In this document: piece by piece, positions 45,705 to 57,131 of the stretch | Numbering within the stretch: the stretch's first letter is position 1 | Layout of the letters: every line of letters starts with the position of its first letter | From: Chlamydoabsidia padenii | Lineage: Eukaryota > Mucoromycota > Mucoromycetes > Mucorales > Cunninghamellaceae | Reading direction: 5' to 3' | DNA length: 64,000 nucleotides | NCBI GenBank assembly: GCA_025330725.1 | Contig: JAIWND010000050.1 | Span: 1-64,000, forward strand | The notes under the pieces: generated by a model | The model's input: only the letters and a program-made list of their open reading frames with translations | Databases searched by the model: none | What the model was told of the DNA's origin: nothing | Made by a program: the position numbers and the translations under genes

Positions 45705-46730
45705 CTATATTGGTGTTGTATTCTTGTTGTTGGAGGCTGATTTATATCGTAACTTGATAAGGGCGTACTGATTCCACATATCCTTAGTATGCCGCCTACT
45801 ATTCATCCGTTCTTTTATCTTGACCATATCCCGCCCTAATTCCTGTACCAAATCATACATTTGACGTCTTTCATCTTCTGACCAAGGTGACCGATCCACT
45901 GCCGGATCAAGTGAATAGCGATAATGATGTGAGATTTGACGTGGTGTTCGCTGACTGTTGATTGCCTGTTTGATCGTTAAAAAGTCCGATGCACCATGTT
46001 TTGCTACCGCCGCCAAAATAGCCTGATCTTCTTGAGCCGTGAATCGTCCCTTGAGACGTGGTTCCATCTGATAACGATATTTTTCCAAGCATTGTCGTGG
46101 CGATCGGGTCTGGAGAAGATCAGAGACTTGACACCAATCATCCGTTCCCACTTGTTGCACCAGTTGTACAAATCGGTTTGTTTCTTCCGTCGACCATCTG
46201 CCCTTGTTCCATTGTGGGTTGAGTGAATGATACCAGGTCAGTTTGATGAGATTAACTTCCCGAGGATAAGGTAACTGTCGTTGAATGGCATGCCAGTCAA
46301 TGGATGCAATGTTGGATGATGATAACTTTGTCAGGTCCTCTAACGCGTCGAGTTCTTCCTTTAGCCAGGGGCCTTTCTTTGTTTTCTGTTGTCGAAATAA
46401 AGTGTTGCACCGGGAAGAAATGGCGTTGACAGTACGATGAGGCATTAGTGATTTAAAAAAAGTATATCGAGGTCCATGTTCTTTGTAGAGTTGTTCCAAT
46501 TTTTTATCTTCTTCTTCTGTCCACATTCGTCTACTGCTCATTTGTGCCGGACCACGAGTACCACTTCGTTGCAAGAATAAATGGTTGTCAGTACTGTTTA
46601 ACTGTGTAGGTGTGGCTGTTGAGTAAAAGGCAAAGTGATGTTGGCGAAGGCATGTTGACGCCACTGCTGAGATAAGACTTGACCGATAAGTGACAGCATG
46701 TCGTAGTAACAAGTGGTGAGTATAAAGCAT
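45705..46730 (-). CDS. multi-Myb (SANT) protein with possible mitochondrial presequence
   Basis: A DNA-binding-type protein with at least four Myb/SANT-like repeats. These are RRMWTEEEDKKLEQLYKEHG, KGPWLKEELDALEDLTK, KGRWSTEETNRFVQLVQQVG and LKGRFTAQEDQAILAAVAKH. A fifth is RSPWSEDERRQMYDLVQELG. The start at 46730 opens MLYTHHLLLRHAVTYRSSLI, then SAVASTCLRQHHFAFYST, an R/S/H-rich, acid-free leader that resembles a mitochondrial targeting peptide. An in-frame ATG at 46799 would add 23 hydrophobic residues. A later Met near MSSRRMW is also possible. It is intronless, 341 residues from 46730. Candidates are a nuclear Myb (like SNAPc or Bas1) or a mitochondrial Myb-like DNA binder; the leader favours the latter. 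Confidence 0.72.
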   Translation of the reverse strand: MLYTHHLLLRHAVTYRSSLISAVASTCLRQHHFAFYSTATPTQLNSTDNHLFLQRSGTRGPAQMSSRRMWTEEEDKKLEQLYKEHGPRYTFFKSLMPHRTVNAISSRCNTLFRQQKTKKGPWLKEELDALEDLTKLSSSNIASIDWHAIQRQLPYPREVNLIKLTWYHSLNPQWNKGRWSTEETNRFVQLVQQVGTDDWCQVSDLLQTRSPRQCLEKYRYQMEPRLKGRFTAQEDQAILAAVAKHGASDFLTIKQAINSQRTPRQISHHYRYSLDPAVDRSPWSEDERRQMYDLVQELGRDMVKIKERMNSRRHTKDMWNQYALIKLRYKSASNNKNTTPI

Positions 46731-46940
46731 GGAAGAGAGGCAAGGAAAATTAAAAGAATGAGCGAGAAGGGAAAAAAAAAAAACATTGAAAGGATCCATT
46801 CGGGTGCGAAATTAACCGAGCCAATGGGAAGCGAGTAATTTTCAAGTATCATGTGGGCGGGTCAGAAAAAATAAAGTCTTCCCCATCTTTTTTTTTTTTT
46901 TTTCTTTCTTCCCTCCCTTTCTTTCGAAAAACACACAACC

Positions 46941-47662
46941 ATGAACAACAAGTAAGTGCTCTCCCTCTTACTTAATCGACCTATTGTACTCATTAAACAA
47001 TTAACAATAGAACAATGAACACCACAATGAACACACTCTTCTCACAATTAAAAGGTATAGCATGTCCTGAAAACGCCAACCTCTCATCAATGTATACTTG
47101 TTGAATCCTCTACTAATCTTTCATGTTTATATAGAAAACCCTTTGAACTGGGCTTTATTAGCAGTTTTGGCGTATGTGATTAAATCTTATGCTCAATCTA
47201 CCAAACCAGCTACCATTGAAGCGAAACATCCTGAAGTCCTTCTCTTCCGTAACTACTCACCCCTGGACTTGTTACCTTACGACGGCAACTCTAAAGAACT
47301 TGGTGGACGTATCTTGATGGGTGTCAATGGCAGTGTGTATGATGTCACCAGAGGAAGAAGCTTTTATGGACCAGGTATGTATTGTCAAAAAGAAAGACAA
47401 AAGATAAACATATTGATCTTTTTTGTTTTTTTTGTTTTGTTTGATAGAGGGACCTTATGCTAACTTTGCAGGACACGATGCTTCCCGTGGATTGGCAAAA
47501 CATTCATTCGACAGTGACATGGTGTGCGATCCTAACGGACCTATTGACAAGTTGGAAGACCTCAACACTGAAGAATGGGAATCCTTACGCGAATGGGAAC
47601 AACATTTTGCCACCAAATATTTACTTGTCGGCAAATTGGTGGAGAATGAAACAATGGCTTAA
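46941..47662 (+). CDS. DAP1: membrane-associated progesterone receptor (PGRMC/Dap1) family, cytochrome b5-like heme protein
   Basis: A heme protein of the ER that supports cytochrome P450s, notably in sterol synthesis. I read four exons, 46941-46951, 47011-47054, 47135-47374 and 47448-47662 (169 residues). The first coding exon is only 11 nt (MNN plus two bases). A membrane anchor (NWALLAVLAYVIKSYAQ) precedes the cytochrome b5-like domain. Marks are FRNYSPLDLLPYDGNSKELG, GRILMGVNGSVYDVTRGRSF, then [20 protein letters not shown] with tyrosines that can ligate heme. DKLEDLNTEEWESLREWEQH is the family-typical C-terminal block. A later in-frame ATG in exon 2 would give a slightly shorter protein. 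Confidence 0.92.
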
Positions 47663-47883
47663 AGGTAGATAATGAATAGGTAGGTATTATTATCATGTGT
47701 ATGTGTTGGGTCAAATAAAGAGTGACTTGGTCATGCATAATTGGATTTATATATAATGTGTACCTTTTTTTTTTTTTTTGTCTTTGTCTTTCCCCTCTTT
47801 CCCCTTATCAAAACCTTTTTACTTGTATTCATTCTACCCCCTTCTTTTATTTTATACTTTACCACTTCTCATGCTTATTCTCC

Positions 47884-49902
47884 ATGTTGTCTCTTCCTAA
47901 TCCTCCTCCCTTGATCTATTTAGCTCAAACCAACAACGAAGTAACTACTACTGGACCTGAACTGGTTACAACACTGAACCCTCCTTGTATTTTCCATCGA
48001 TTGCCTGACGAACTTCAAATCAAAATTCTTGGTTATTTGGTGGTCAAGGATCTTTTAAAAGTGACTGAGGTAATATTTGGACGCAAAAAAATGATCAAGT
48101 ATGAAACCCCTCTCTCCCCCTTTAACTAACAACAATCTCTATCTATCTATCTATCTATCTCTTCTTTGATAGGTATGTCATAAATGGTATACTCTGGTCT
48201 ATGAAGGTAGCTTGTGGAAAACTCTTGATATTGCCCCCTTTTACAAGACAATCCCTTCTGATCAACTATTAAAACTCGGGTTAGCAGCCGGTAAATTCCT
48301 CAAGATCGCAAACTTTAGGTAAGCATCAGTTGTACAAGTCACTCAATTGATAGACTCACTGACTTTTTTATCATTTATAGAGGATGTAGTCAGCTGACAA
48401 GCCATATGCTACGTGTCTTATCAGAACATTGTGTCAATGTGGAATCGCTCTACCTGAAGGATTGTCGCAAGATCTCCACACCAAGTCTTGCTTGCTTCTT
48501 ACAAAATGCCACAAGTCTCACTTTATTGGATCTCTCTGGATTGGAATGTGTCAAAAACTCGACTCTCAAGGTCATTGGTCAATCTCTGCCCCATCTGGAA
48601 AAGCTTAATCTATCTTGGTGCAAGAACATTACTGGTGAAGGTATTCAACAATTGGTTTATAACGGTGGGAAATGTCACTCGATCGAAATTTTAAAATTGA
48701 ATGGTGCTGGTTTGATGGACGAAATGACAATGGGTATCCTGGCTTCTCATTTGCCTAAACTCCGACAACTATCTCTGGCATCATGCACCACTCTCACCGA
48801 TGCCGCCTTTGCCCATCTTCTTAAGTCCTCACAACAACAATGGACTCATCTTAATATCTCAAATTGCTCACGACTTAACGACAGGTCACTAAAACAATTA
48901 GCTTTACACGGTGGAAATCAACTTACTCATTTGGAACTGGCAGGATGTCATGCATTTACGGATACTGGAATGACTTTTCTGGCTGCTCGTCTACACTCAT
49001 TGGTGTACTTGGATTTGGAGGATCTCATTCAACTTACAGGAATTACCATCAAAGCATTGGCTAACAATCAACCCAATCTCAAACGACTTTGCTTATCCAA
49101 CTGCTCTCACATCGACGACGAAGCGATTCTTCACCTGGTGTTAAACGGCGTATGTAGATACTTGGATCATTTGGAACTGGATGGATGTACGATCACGGAC
49201 AATTGTTTGGATGCCATCGCGACCTACCTTGTGAATCAATACCAGGAGCGACAACGGAAACGACAACGTTATGAAGACAATCGACAGTCTGCCTCCCTGG
49301 ATTTGGGTTCATCTGCCGACGTCATTTATGCGGGTGCTCTCTCCATGTCGACAAGCTCATCGTCATTTATGCCTTCTCCCTCGATCACGGTCACCACTCC
49401 TACCAGCATTAATACTAGGGAAAGCATGGTTATGATTGTAGATGGTGATGGATCATCACCTGCTTTGTGTAATCAAGATGGATACGACAACAGCAGACGA
49501 AACAGCAATGACAGCGACGATACTATCGCAGGATCAGAAGGATATCAATACAATAAAGATGATGACAATAATGATGATAATAATAATAATATACAACCAA
49601 CAAGGACGATGACGATGGAAGTCTTGGATTGCGGGGATATATCCGAAGCAGGGGTCAGATCAGCATTAACTAAAGCAGGGCCCTTTTTGGACATTAAAAG
49701 TTTCTACTCTTGGCGCGATGGTCAATGGTATGATGATAACACCAATAGCGCACCTCGATCGCATTCGGAAACAAGACGACAACGACAACATCATCATCAA
49801 CATCAACAGTATCCATCTGCTGTGAGACATAGAAATGGTGGTCGGCACAATCGACATCTTACTGCTGGCCAGTCTCATTCTTCTGGTTGTGTTATTTTAT
49901 AA
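47884..49902 (+). CDS. F-box and leucine-rich repeat protein with C-terminal CaaX box (FBXL2/FBXL20 type)
   Basis: Substrate receptor of an SCF ubiquitin ligase. I read three exons, 47884-48069, 48173-48318 and 48381-49902 (617 residues). The F-box is FHRLPDELQIKILGYLVVKD, then VCHKWYTLVYEGSLWKTLD. A run of about ten cysteine-type leucine-rich repeats follows (VESLYLKDCRKISTPSLACF, LEKLNLSWCKNITGEGIQQL, LRQLSLASCTTLTDAAFAHL, LKRLCLSNCSHIDDEAILHL). A low-complexity tail rich in S, N, D, R, Q and H follows. The last four residues are CVIL, a geranylgeranylation CaaX motif, which is also the end of animal FBXL2. So it is probably membrane-anchored. The tail is unlike animal FBXL2. Confidence 0.88.
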
Positions 49903-51699
49903 TTTACTTTCTCCACTCCTAGTATATACTTACCCCTTCCATTGTACATTTAGTTGATCCCATAGACATCACCATTATCACCATTTAGTTATATTAATCC
50001 CCCCCCCTGTTTTATTTGGATGGACAATAAATAATAATGCATTTTGATGCCTTTCATGCTTGGATTGACAATGTTTGTCGGTGGAGAATGTAGAAAATAC
50101 ACTCTTTGTGGTATATGAAATATGTAGGGGAAATTCCATGGACAAAGGGGAACTGTATTGTACATCGATCTCTTTTTTGGTACCTGAATAGTTCAAAAGA
50201 AAACTGGTCAAGAATCGAATACGGTAATTGAGTCGGGGATCCATCCGCACAACATTGGCTTCCTTACTGTGCGTATATGGAATGACCCATGTGGAATAGT
50301 CAACATATCACTCGAAAATGAATTAAAACACCGAATTTTTTTTGTTTGGGCATGAATCACCCACCCATTTCACAGGTAGATATGTCTTACATAATCCCAT
50401 TAGCAAGTTCATTGGTTGATACAGTATACGGATCCTCCATGTTTACACTATAACATTTGTTTGTTCTGACAGTCGGGCATACTATCTAAAGTGTTATTTG
50501 ATACATACACATCGCTCGACTGGTTGAAGTGGTGCGTTTTTACCCCTTGGCTCGATATAAACTATCATTGATATAATATAAATATTTGATTCATGTAAAT
50601 CAAAAGCGGTTGGCATTGGCTGATCCAAAAAGGGAAGCTCGTTGATCGGAATTTTAAAAAAGTTGGTGAGACGTTAAAAAAAAAACTGGACATTGGGCAC
50701 ATTTTATTCTTCTCTTTCGCTTCTTTTTTTTTAAAAACCTGAATCTACAGCGCCTTATCCACCTTTAAACCAAAACGACATTGATTTGGTGAACTTTTGA
50801 TCAGCATACGATTGATATAAAACAGGTAAAAGAATCCGTGATGGTGAATGTTAATACTTTTTAATAGAAACACTTCGAAACACAAACTGGTACTCTGCCT
50901 TCAAACGCAAGTCAAACGGAAGGACACAGGATGCTTTATAACAGGTATGAAAATTATTATATCCTTTGATGGATTCCAAATTGGGAAGGAATCATATGTA
51001 TAGGGTATCTCTTATAGGACGACCCTTATCTCTCACTCTCTATTTTTTTTTTTCGGGGGGGGGGAGGGGAGGCGGATGATGATTCTCGTGGCCAAAAGGA
51101 ATAACTCATGTCAATGTTTTTTTTTTATCGACTCTTTTGATTTGTAAGTAACTAGATAAGAAGGTGGATCGTGATTACAAAGGTAAAAAAAAACAGTATG
51201 GAACCATGGGATCCTGACATGTGGAATCACTCTTTTATGTGGTATACAAACCTTTCCGGTTGATAGATCATAAAAGATTTAAAATACTTGTGCGGTGATG
51301 GTGAAACAAGTCGGATACCACCAAATAGATTACTAACAAGCTTATTACATAGTTTGGCTCGTTGGTATTGGAATACTTTTAAACACACACTAGATAGATA
51401 CCATCATCCCTTATATATACTAGTAATAGTAATAGTAATAGTAATACTCTGTTGATAATAAATATACATGCTTGTGGAAACAAACTACTTTTAGTGTCCC
51501 TGACCAAGGTGAAAGTAGGGGCAAGGGATCACATGGCTGGTGATGGATGGCTCGAGTGATGATGAAATCTGATTCGATTAAAAAATCGGGATTTTAAAAT
51601 AGAATAGTTTATTTTTTTCACTTTCCTCCTTGATTTGGATTTTCTTCCTTCTTTTACTACCAAACCTCTTTTTTTTTTTTACTTTATACTTTACAACAA
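49903..51699. other. intergenic, F-box/LRR to ethanolamine kinase
   Basis: About 1.8 kb, the second largest gene-free region. It has C- and G-runs (49999-50008, 51052-51063) and an (AGTAAT)n microsatellite at 51419-51445. A TCGGGATTTTAAAA element (51586-51599) lies about 100 bp before the kinase. ACAG|GTAAAAG near 50822 and AACAG|GTATG near 50943 look like splice donors after short open stretches. They could belong to an unannotated spliced RNA. No protein was recognised. Confidence 0.45.
51586..51599 (+). promoter_or_regulatory. EKI1: CGGGATTTTAAAA element upstream of ethanolamine kinase
   Basis: A TTTAAA variant of the recurrent element, about 100 bp before the start codon. It is weaker evidence than the exact copies. 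Confidence 0.3.
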
Positions 51700-53230
51700 A
51701 TGCCACCAAACACTTTGACTGATTCCCAAGAGGACTTTACCCAAGACAGTTTGATAGATGATCTTATCAATGATACCTCTTATATTGACATTGAAGTATC
51801 TTCAACTGATCTCTTCGAAGGTGCATGGAAAGTGGTCAAGACTGTTTTCCCTTCTTGGAAAAAAGAAAACGTCAAGTTTGTCCAATGCAAGGACGGAATC
51901 ACTAATCAATGTAAGTAAGAAAATATCATGTAGGTGGAGAGAGAGAGTGGGTTAATAATGTATATTATTTTTATCAACTAATCTCTTCTTGACATGCGTA
52001 GTGGTCCGGGTGACGGAAATGGTCTCAAAAGAATCTGTACTAGTACGAGCCTATGGCAAAGGGTCAGAACGTATTATCGATAGACGACAAGAAATCATTG
52101 TAAGTATATATATATATATTACAGTAGCTTATCTATTAACTTTTTATTGGTTTGTTTATTTATAATAGAACATTATCACTCTATCTCGTCAAGGCTTGGC
52201 ACCACCATTGTACGCTCGATTCCGGAATGGTTTGATCTATGGGTTTATTGAAGGTAGAGTATCACAGGTGGATGATCTCGGTAATCCTAAAATGGCAAAG
52301 TGGATTGCAACCCGTTTGGCTCAATGGCACAAGGTGGATCTTCCTTCTCTTTTACCATCAAAACACCACCAAAAGAGAAATCAAAAACTGTGGACAACTA
52401 TGCGTGGATGGCTCGATCAAGGTAAAATTTAGTATTGATAAATTTATTTATTAACATTGTCGTTTTATGTCTAGTCCCTGCTAAGTATAACGATCCTAAA
52501 ACACAAGCAACTTTTACAAAGCGTTTTGACATGAAACACATCAAGACTGAAGTATGTTATATATCTGGTATTAAAAAAACAACAACAACACTTGAAACTA
52601 AACTTCTTTTATATCATATATAGATGAATGATTTGATTGAACAACTTGAAAAACTGGAATCACCAATTGTATTCTCTCATAATGATTTACTCTTTGGTAA
52701 CATCATCTTCAACGACAGTAAAGGTAACGGAAAGGTGATGGTTACACATGATGACAATTGACAACATATACTATCATTATATAGAGGAAGCCTACTTTAT
52801 TGATTATGAATATGGATGTTACGCCTTCCGCGGATTTGATATTGGGAATCACTTTAATGAATACTGTGGGTTTGAATGTGATTACTCAAAATACCCAAAC
52901 AAGGAATTCCAACTCGATTGGCTCAAATGGTACTTGGAAGCTGCCAATGATGGAGGTAAAAAAAAGATGGATAATACATGACATTTAAACATAGTCATGG
53001 CCATACTTAACCAACATCTTTATATAGAAAAACCAACTAAGGATCAAGTAAACAAGTTATATGACGAAGTCAATGGATTCTCTTTGGCATCTCACTTTTA
53101 TTGGGGTCTATGGGCGATGATTCAAGCCATGGTGTCGGATATTGATTTTGACTATATGGAATATGCTGTCCTTCGGTTTAATGAATACGACAAAAGGAAG
53201 CAAGAAGTCCTGGCCTCTTTATCCATTTAA
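51700..53230 (+). CDS. EKI1: ethanolamine kinase
   Basis: It phosphorylates ethanolamine with ATP, the first step of the CDP-ethanolamine (Kennedy) route to phosphatidylethanolamine. I read seven exons: 51700-51910, 52002-52099, 52169-52421, 52475-52551, 52624-52723, 52785-52955 and 53028-53230 (370 residues, family length). The choline/ethanolamine kinase signatures are present: LVRAYGKGSERIIDRRQEI, GLIYGFIEGRVSQVDDLGNP, the Brenner motif SPIVFSHNDLLFGNIIFN, then FIDYEYGCYAFRGFDIGNHF NEYCGF. The catalytic Asp of HND and the Asp of IDYEY are intact. Choline kinases differ from it chiefly outside these motifs, so ethanolamine preference is probable from family likeness, not proven. Confidence 0.9.
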
Positions 53231-53504
53231 ATTTACATGTAGTTTAGTATCATTTTATTCCCTTAACCCTCCTTCTTTTTTTTGACATAATAGGTATACA
53301 TAGTTTAGAAACACACAAATAAAACCCCATTCTTTTGACTATGATTCCATCCAGCATTATAATAAAATATCGATAGCAACAATAACAATCCCCTATTAAC
53401 CATGATTCCAGCAATAATAATAAAACACAAAAAGATGACTTTATTTGTATCAATTAAATAAACAAGACATTGATTTAACAAGCTATATCTACATAATATA
53501 CTAT

Positions 53505-54126
53505 TTAAGCTTCAGTCTTGCGGGGACCACGAGGGGCACGAGGACGACGGACATCAGATTGAGCGTTGGCAGAGACAGGGTTAGTGACTTGAACACCGGG
53601 CAAGTCATCAAAGTTGAGGGAAGCCAACAAAGCCTTGGTGTCGGGATCGATATCGATAGCAGAGGTCTTCAAAGCAGATTCTTCGGGCACATAGTTATCA
53701 CGACGTTCACGTTCTTCTTCTTGCAACTTGAAGGAGATACCGCGGACAGGACCACGAGAGATACGGCGCATCAAGTGAGTGGTGAAACCAGCAATCTTGT
53801 TACGGAGACGCTTGGTGGTGATGATGGCCACTTCGTCACAGATCTTCTTGTTGGTTTGGAAGTCGAGAGTAAGACGAGGGTAGTACTTTTCGATCAAGAC
53901 ACGAGAGGCCTTCTTGACAGTCTTAGTTCTAACGCGACCCTACATTATCATCAATAAAAGAGATTAAAGATTAGTATACAAGTATTTCGTTATCATTCTT
54001 TATTTTTTGAGTTTATCCCATCCATCCATCTATCCATCCATCCATATCGTAATGTCCATATCAATGTAAATCCACTTTTTTTTTTTTTTTTTCCAATCTT
54101 TTCATGCGTTTCAGTGTACATACCAT
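53505..54126 (-). CDS. RPS17: 40S ribosomal protein S17
   Basis: A protein of the small ribosomal subunit. I read two exons on the minus strand, 54124-54126 and 53505-53939 (145 residues). The first exon carries only the initiator ATG; the second starts [20 protein letters not shown]. Then come [40 protein letters not shown] and [17 protein letters not shown], all highly conserved in eS17. The tail is basic ([14 protein letters not shown]). An ATG-only first coding exon before a long intron is common in ribosomal protein genes. Confidence 0.96.
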
Positions 54127-54193
54127 TTTGGAAGTAAAAGGAAAGAGGATGTGATCAAGTTTTCAAAAATGAGCTCTCTTTTCAACCTCGAAA

Positions 54194-54207
54194 GGCGGGA
54201 TTTGAAA
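54194..54207 (+). promoter_or_regulatory. RPS17: GGCGGGATTTGAAA element upstream of RPS17
   Basis: A perfect copy, about 70 bp upstream of the RPS17 start (the element reads on the opposite strand to the gene). It is followed within 30 bp by a T tract (54222-54247), the same arrangement as at 9611. Confidence 0.45.
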
Positions 54208-55185
54208 TCATACTTAAGCTATTTTTTTTTTTTTTTTTTTTTTTTTTGGTCCCGATTTCATTTTTTGCTCTTTCTTTCTTTTACTTTATTCACATCTCCC
54301 TTTCATCCTAATGGTTGGATAACGTGCATTGGAAACAGACGACTTGTAATGGAAATACCAGTATGCGATCGAAAACACTACTGAAAATCGACTATCGGAC
54401 AAATGATGGTAGTGGCGGCACTTGGTACTAGTCAACAGGAGGTGGCAGCAGCAATGACAACATACACTTATACTTGTGACAGAGACTTATTAGTGATCAT
54501 ACCTACAACATGGATCAATGAATGATTAATGTCAATGTCTTTGCTCATTCTATACAACAACAACAACAGAAGTAGCAGGACCACGTGAATAAATGGAAAC
54601 CCCAGACGGCAAATTATTGATGGATCAATTCTTGCATACATCACCTTATCACCTTGGGATTACTTGCATATAGTTTATACCTTATATGATGAAATGATAT
54701 GGTGGTATTACCTCATCCCGGCTTATCACTAATATTATCCTACCCTAATAAAAATAAAAACCTTTTTTTTTAACACTTATATTATTGTCTTTATAAATGG
54801 ATATTTTTTTCTGGGTGCATGTGATTGATTAGTTGATAATGATTACCACATCGTTTCGAAAGGGATCTTTATACCGAATGCAGCTATTATAACTTGTGTA
54901 AAGAAAGGTAAATTCATCTTATTTATGGTTAAATCGCTTATCACTGTATCACCCAGCTATTGGACTTTACTTGATAAAGTTATATCCTCTTAATGTAGAC
55001 GTCTTGTACTCGATGAATGTTTTGTCACTTAGCTTTGTTAGAATTGTTTCAAGGCCAAGTTTGCTTTTTTTTTTTTTTTTCTCTTTGACGGGCGGCAGCG
55101 AAACTGTACCTTATCTTGTCACAGATTATCTTTTGGGGATTAGTATCTGTATGACAAATAAGTCGATTACATTTGATCTTTTGGA

Positions 55186-55193
55186 TATAAATA
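55186..55193 (+). promoter_or_regulatory. TATA box of the carboxypeptidase gene
   Basis: TATAAATA lies 51 bp before the start codon at 55244, a plausible core-promoter distance for a gene with a short leader. Confidence 0.5.
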
Positions 55194-55243
55194 TGATCGA
55201 CTTTTTTTGTCTTCCATGATTCTTCATTATAACAAACATCGGA

Positions 55244-57094
55244 ATGAAATTCAAGTCTCTTTTAAGCCTGTTGCCTTTGGTTGGGGGTGCTTTTGCATTG
55301 TCTGCAACTCTCGACACTCAAACATTTGTCAGTAAAATCAATGCTAATCATTCATTGACTTTCAAACAACCCAAATTGTGTGATGCTACTGTTGTTCAGG
55401 TAAACCGAGGGAAGATGGAGGGGATGAATTTACCGGTTCATCTAATCGTACCTTTTTTAAACCCCCGAAATGAATTAGTACTCTGGTTACCTCAATGTTG
55501 GGACCAATGAACACTATTTCTTTTGGTTCTTCGAAAGTCGTCAAAGCCCGGAATCTGACCCTTTGACAATTTGGTTAAACGGAGGCGTAAGAACAAAAAC
55601 TTGTATAGTGTGAGCAGCTTTTTGATAACTTTATTTTTTCTTTTCTGCATGACTCAGCCTGGATGTTCTTCCATGATGTAAGTTCAGCATCCCCGTCTTC
55701 ATCCAAATGTATTTTCAAATCCCGTCGCTTTTTTTGTTTTTGTTTAAAGCAAACTAATCCGATGCCTTTTTATATTAGTGGGCTATGGGAAGAACTTGGC
55801 CCTTGTCGTGTGAGCACAGATGGTTCCAAAGATTTGTATAACTCTGAAGGTAGTTGGAATCAAGTTTCCAACATGCTGTTTTTTGATCAGGTAAAGGTGG
55901 ATGTTAAGAAGGTCGGGATTTTAAAATGCATGAATTTAATTCTTTTTGGAAATAGCCTTCAAATGTTGGTTTTAGTTATGGTGCCGACAATGTCCATTCC
56001 ACTGATGAAGCTGCTCCCTTGGCTTATAACTTTATTCAACTCTTCCTCGAAGCATTCCCCAAGTATCAAAAGCTTCCATTCCACTTTTTCGGGTAAGTTG
56101 AAGATGTATGGTGAACAAGATGATGCGTACTCAATCTACCCCCTTTTTTTATTGATGTGATCAATGATATAGTGAATCCTATGGTGGTCACTATGTAAGG
56201 ACATAATATGATCCCAAAGAAGCTAGTCATACTTACTTTATTTCATAGATTCCTGCCTTTGCTGATTATGTCCTGAAACAAAACAAAGCCTTGTCGGCCT
56301 CATCCAAGCAAGTCCATGTCAATTTGGAATCCATTGGTGTCGGCAATGGTTTAACTGATCCCTTGATTCAATAGTAAGAAGCAAATTTATCTTCTCTCTC
56401 TCTCACCACATTAACTTATGTTTCCATTTGATAGCCAATACTATGAAAAGATGGCCTGTAATTCCTCTTGTAAGTGATCATTGACTGTGTCGGGACTTGA
56501 AAACTGACCCTGACTTTTTATGCGTAGATGGCTCCGTACTTTCAAAGAGCGACTGTCAACGGATGACTGATAGTTTGCCCGAATGTGTCAGCTTGGGTGA
56601 GTTGAGGGAACCATTTTGAATCGATCCAGGCATTAATTTTTTTTTTCACCTCTAGCCAAGAAGTGTTATAAAACCGATAGCACAGAAGATTGCAATGCAG
56701 CTGGAGACTATTGTGGTAACAATATTGAATACGTTTATGAAAACTCGGGTCGCAGCTTCTATGATGTGCGTACTTCTCATGAAATCCCAAGCACTTATAT
56801 AAAGTTCTTGAACACCGCTTCGACAAGAAACATCATTGGTGCTACTCATTCTTACACTGAATGTTCAGGCCCAGCTGTAAGTTTGATTTACCAAGTGTAC
56901 ATATCTTTTCTCCCTGACTCTTTTTTCTTCCTTTTACTGAATAGGGTAACAAATTTGCTAGTACTTCTGATGGTAACCGTAACTTTGCTCCTCGTGTCGC
57001 TGATTTGTTGAACAATGGTGTGCGTGTCTTGTTATACTCAGGTAAAGAAAATGAAATTCCGATTTAAGTCGAAGTTTGAATATGCATGAATCTC

Positions 57095-57131
<37 letters not shown>

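Larger units (their letters stand above)
54127..55243. other. intergenic, divergent RPS17 / carboxypeptidase
   Basis: About 1.1 kb between divergent genes. It contains the element at 54194-54207, two T tracts (54222-54247 and 55065-55080), and TATAAATA (55186-55193) for the carboxypeptidase. No coding exon or RNA gene was recognised. Confidence 0.55.

Noticed and set aside
48141..48161. (ATCT)n run as a regulatory repeat
   Set aside because: It is a short microsatellite in the pyrimidine-rich 3' part of an F-box gene intron; no further significance.
53445..53957. Plus-strand 170-codon open frame
   Set aside because: It is antisense to RPS17, whose conservation leaves no doubt about the coding strand.
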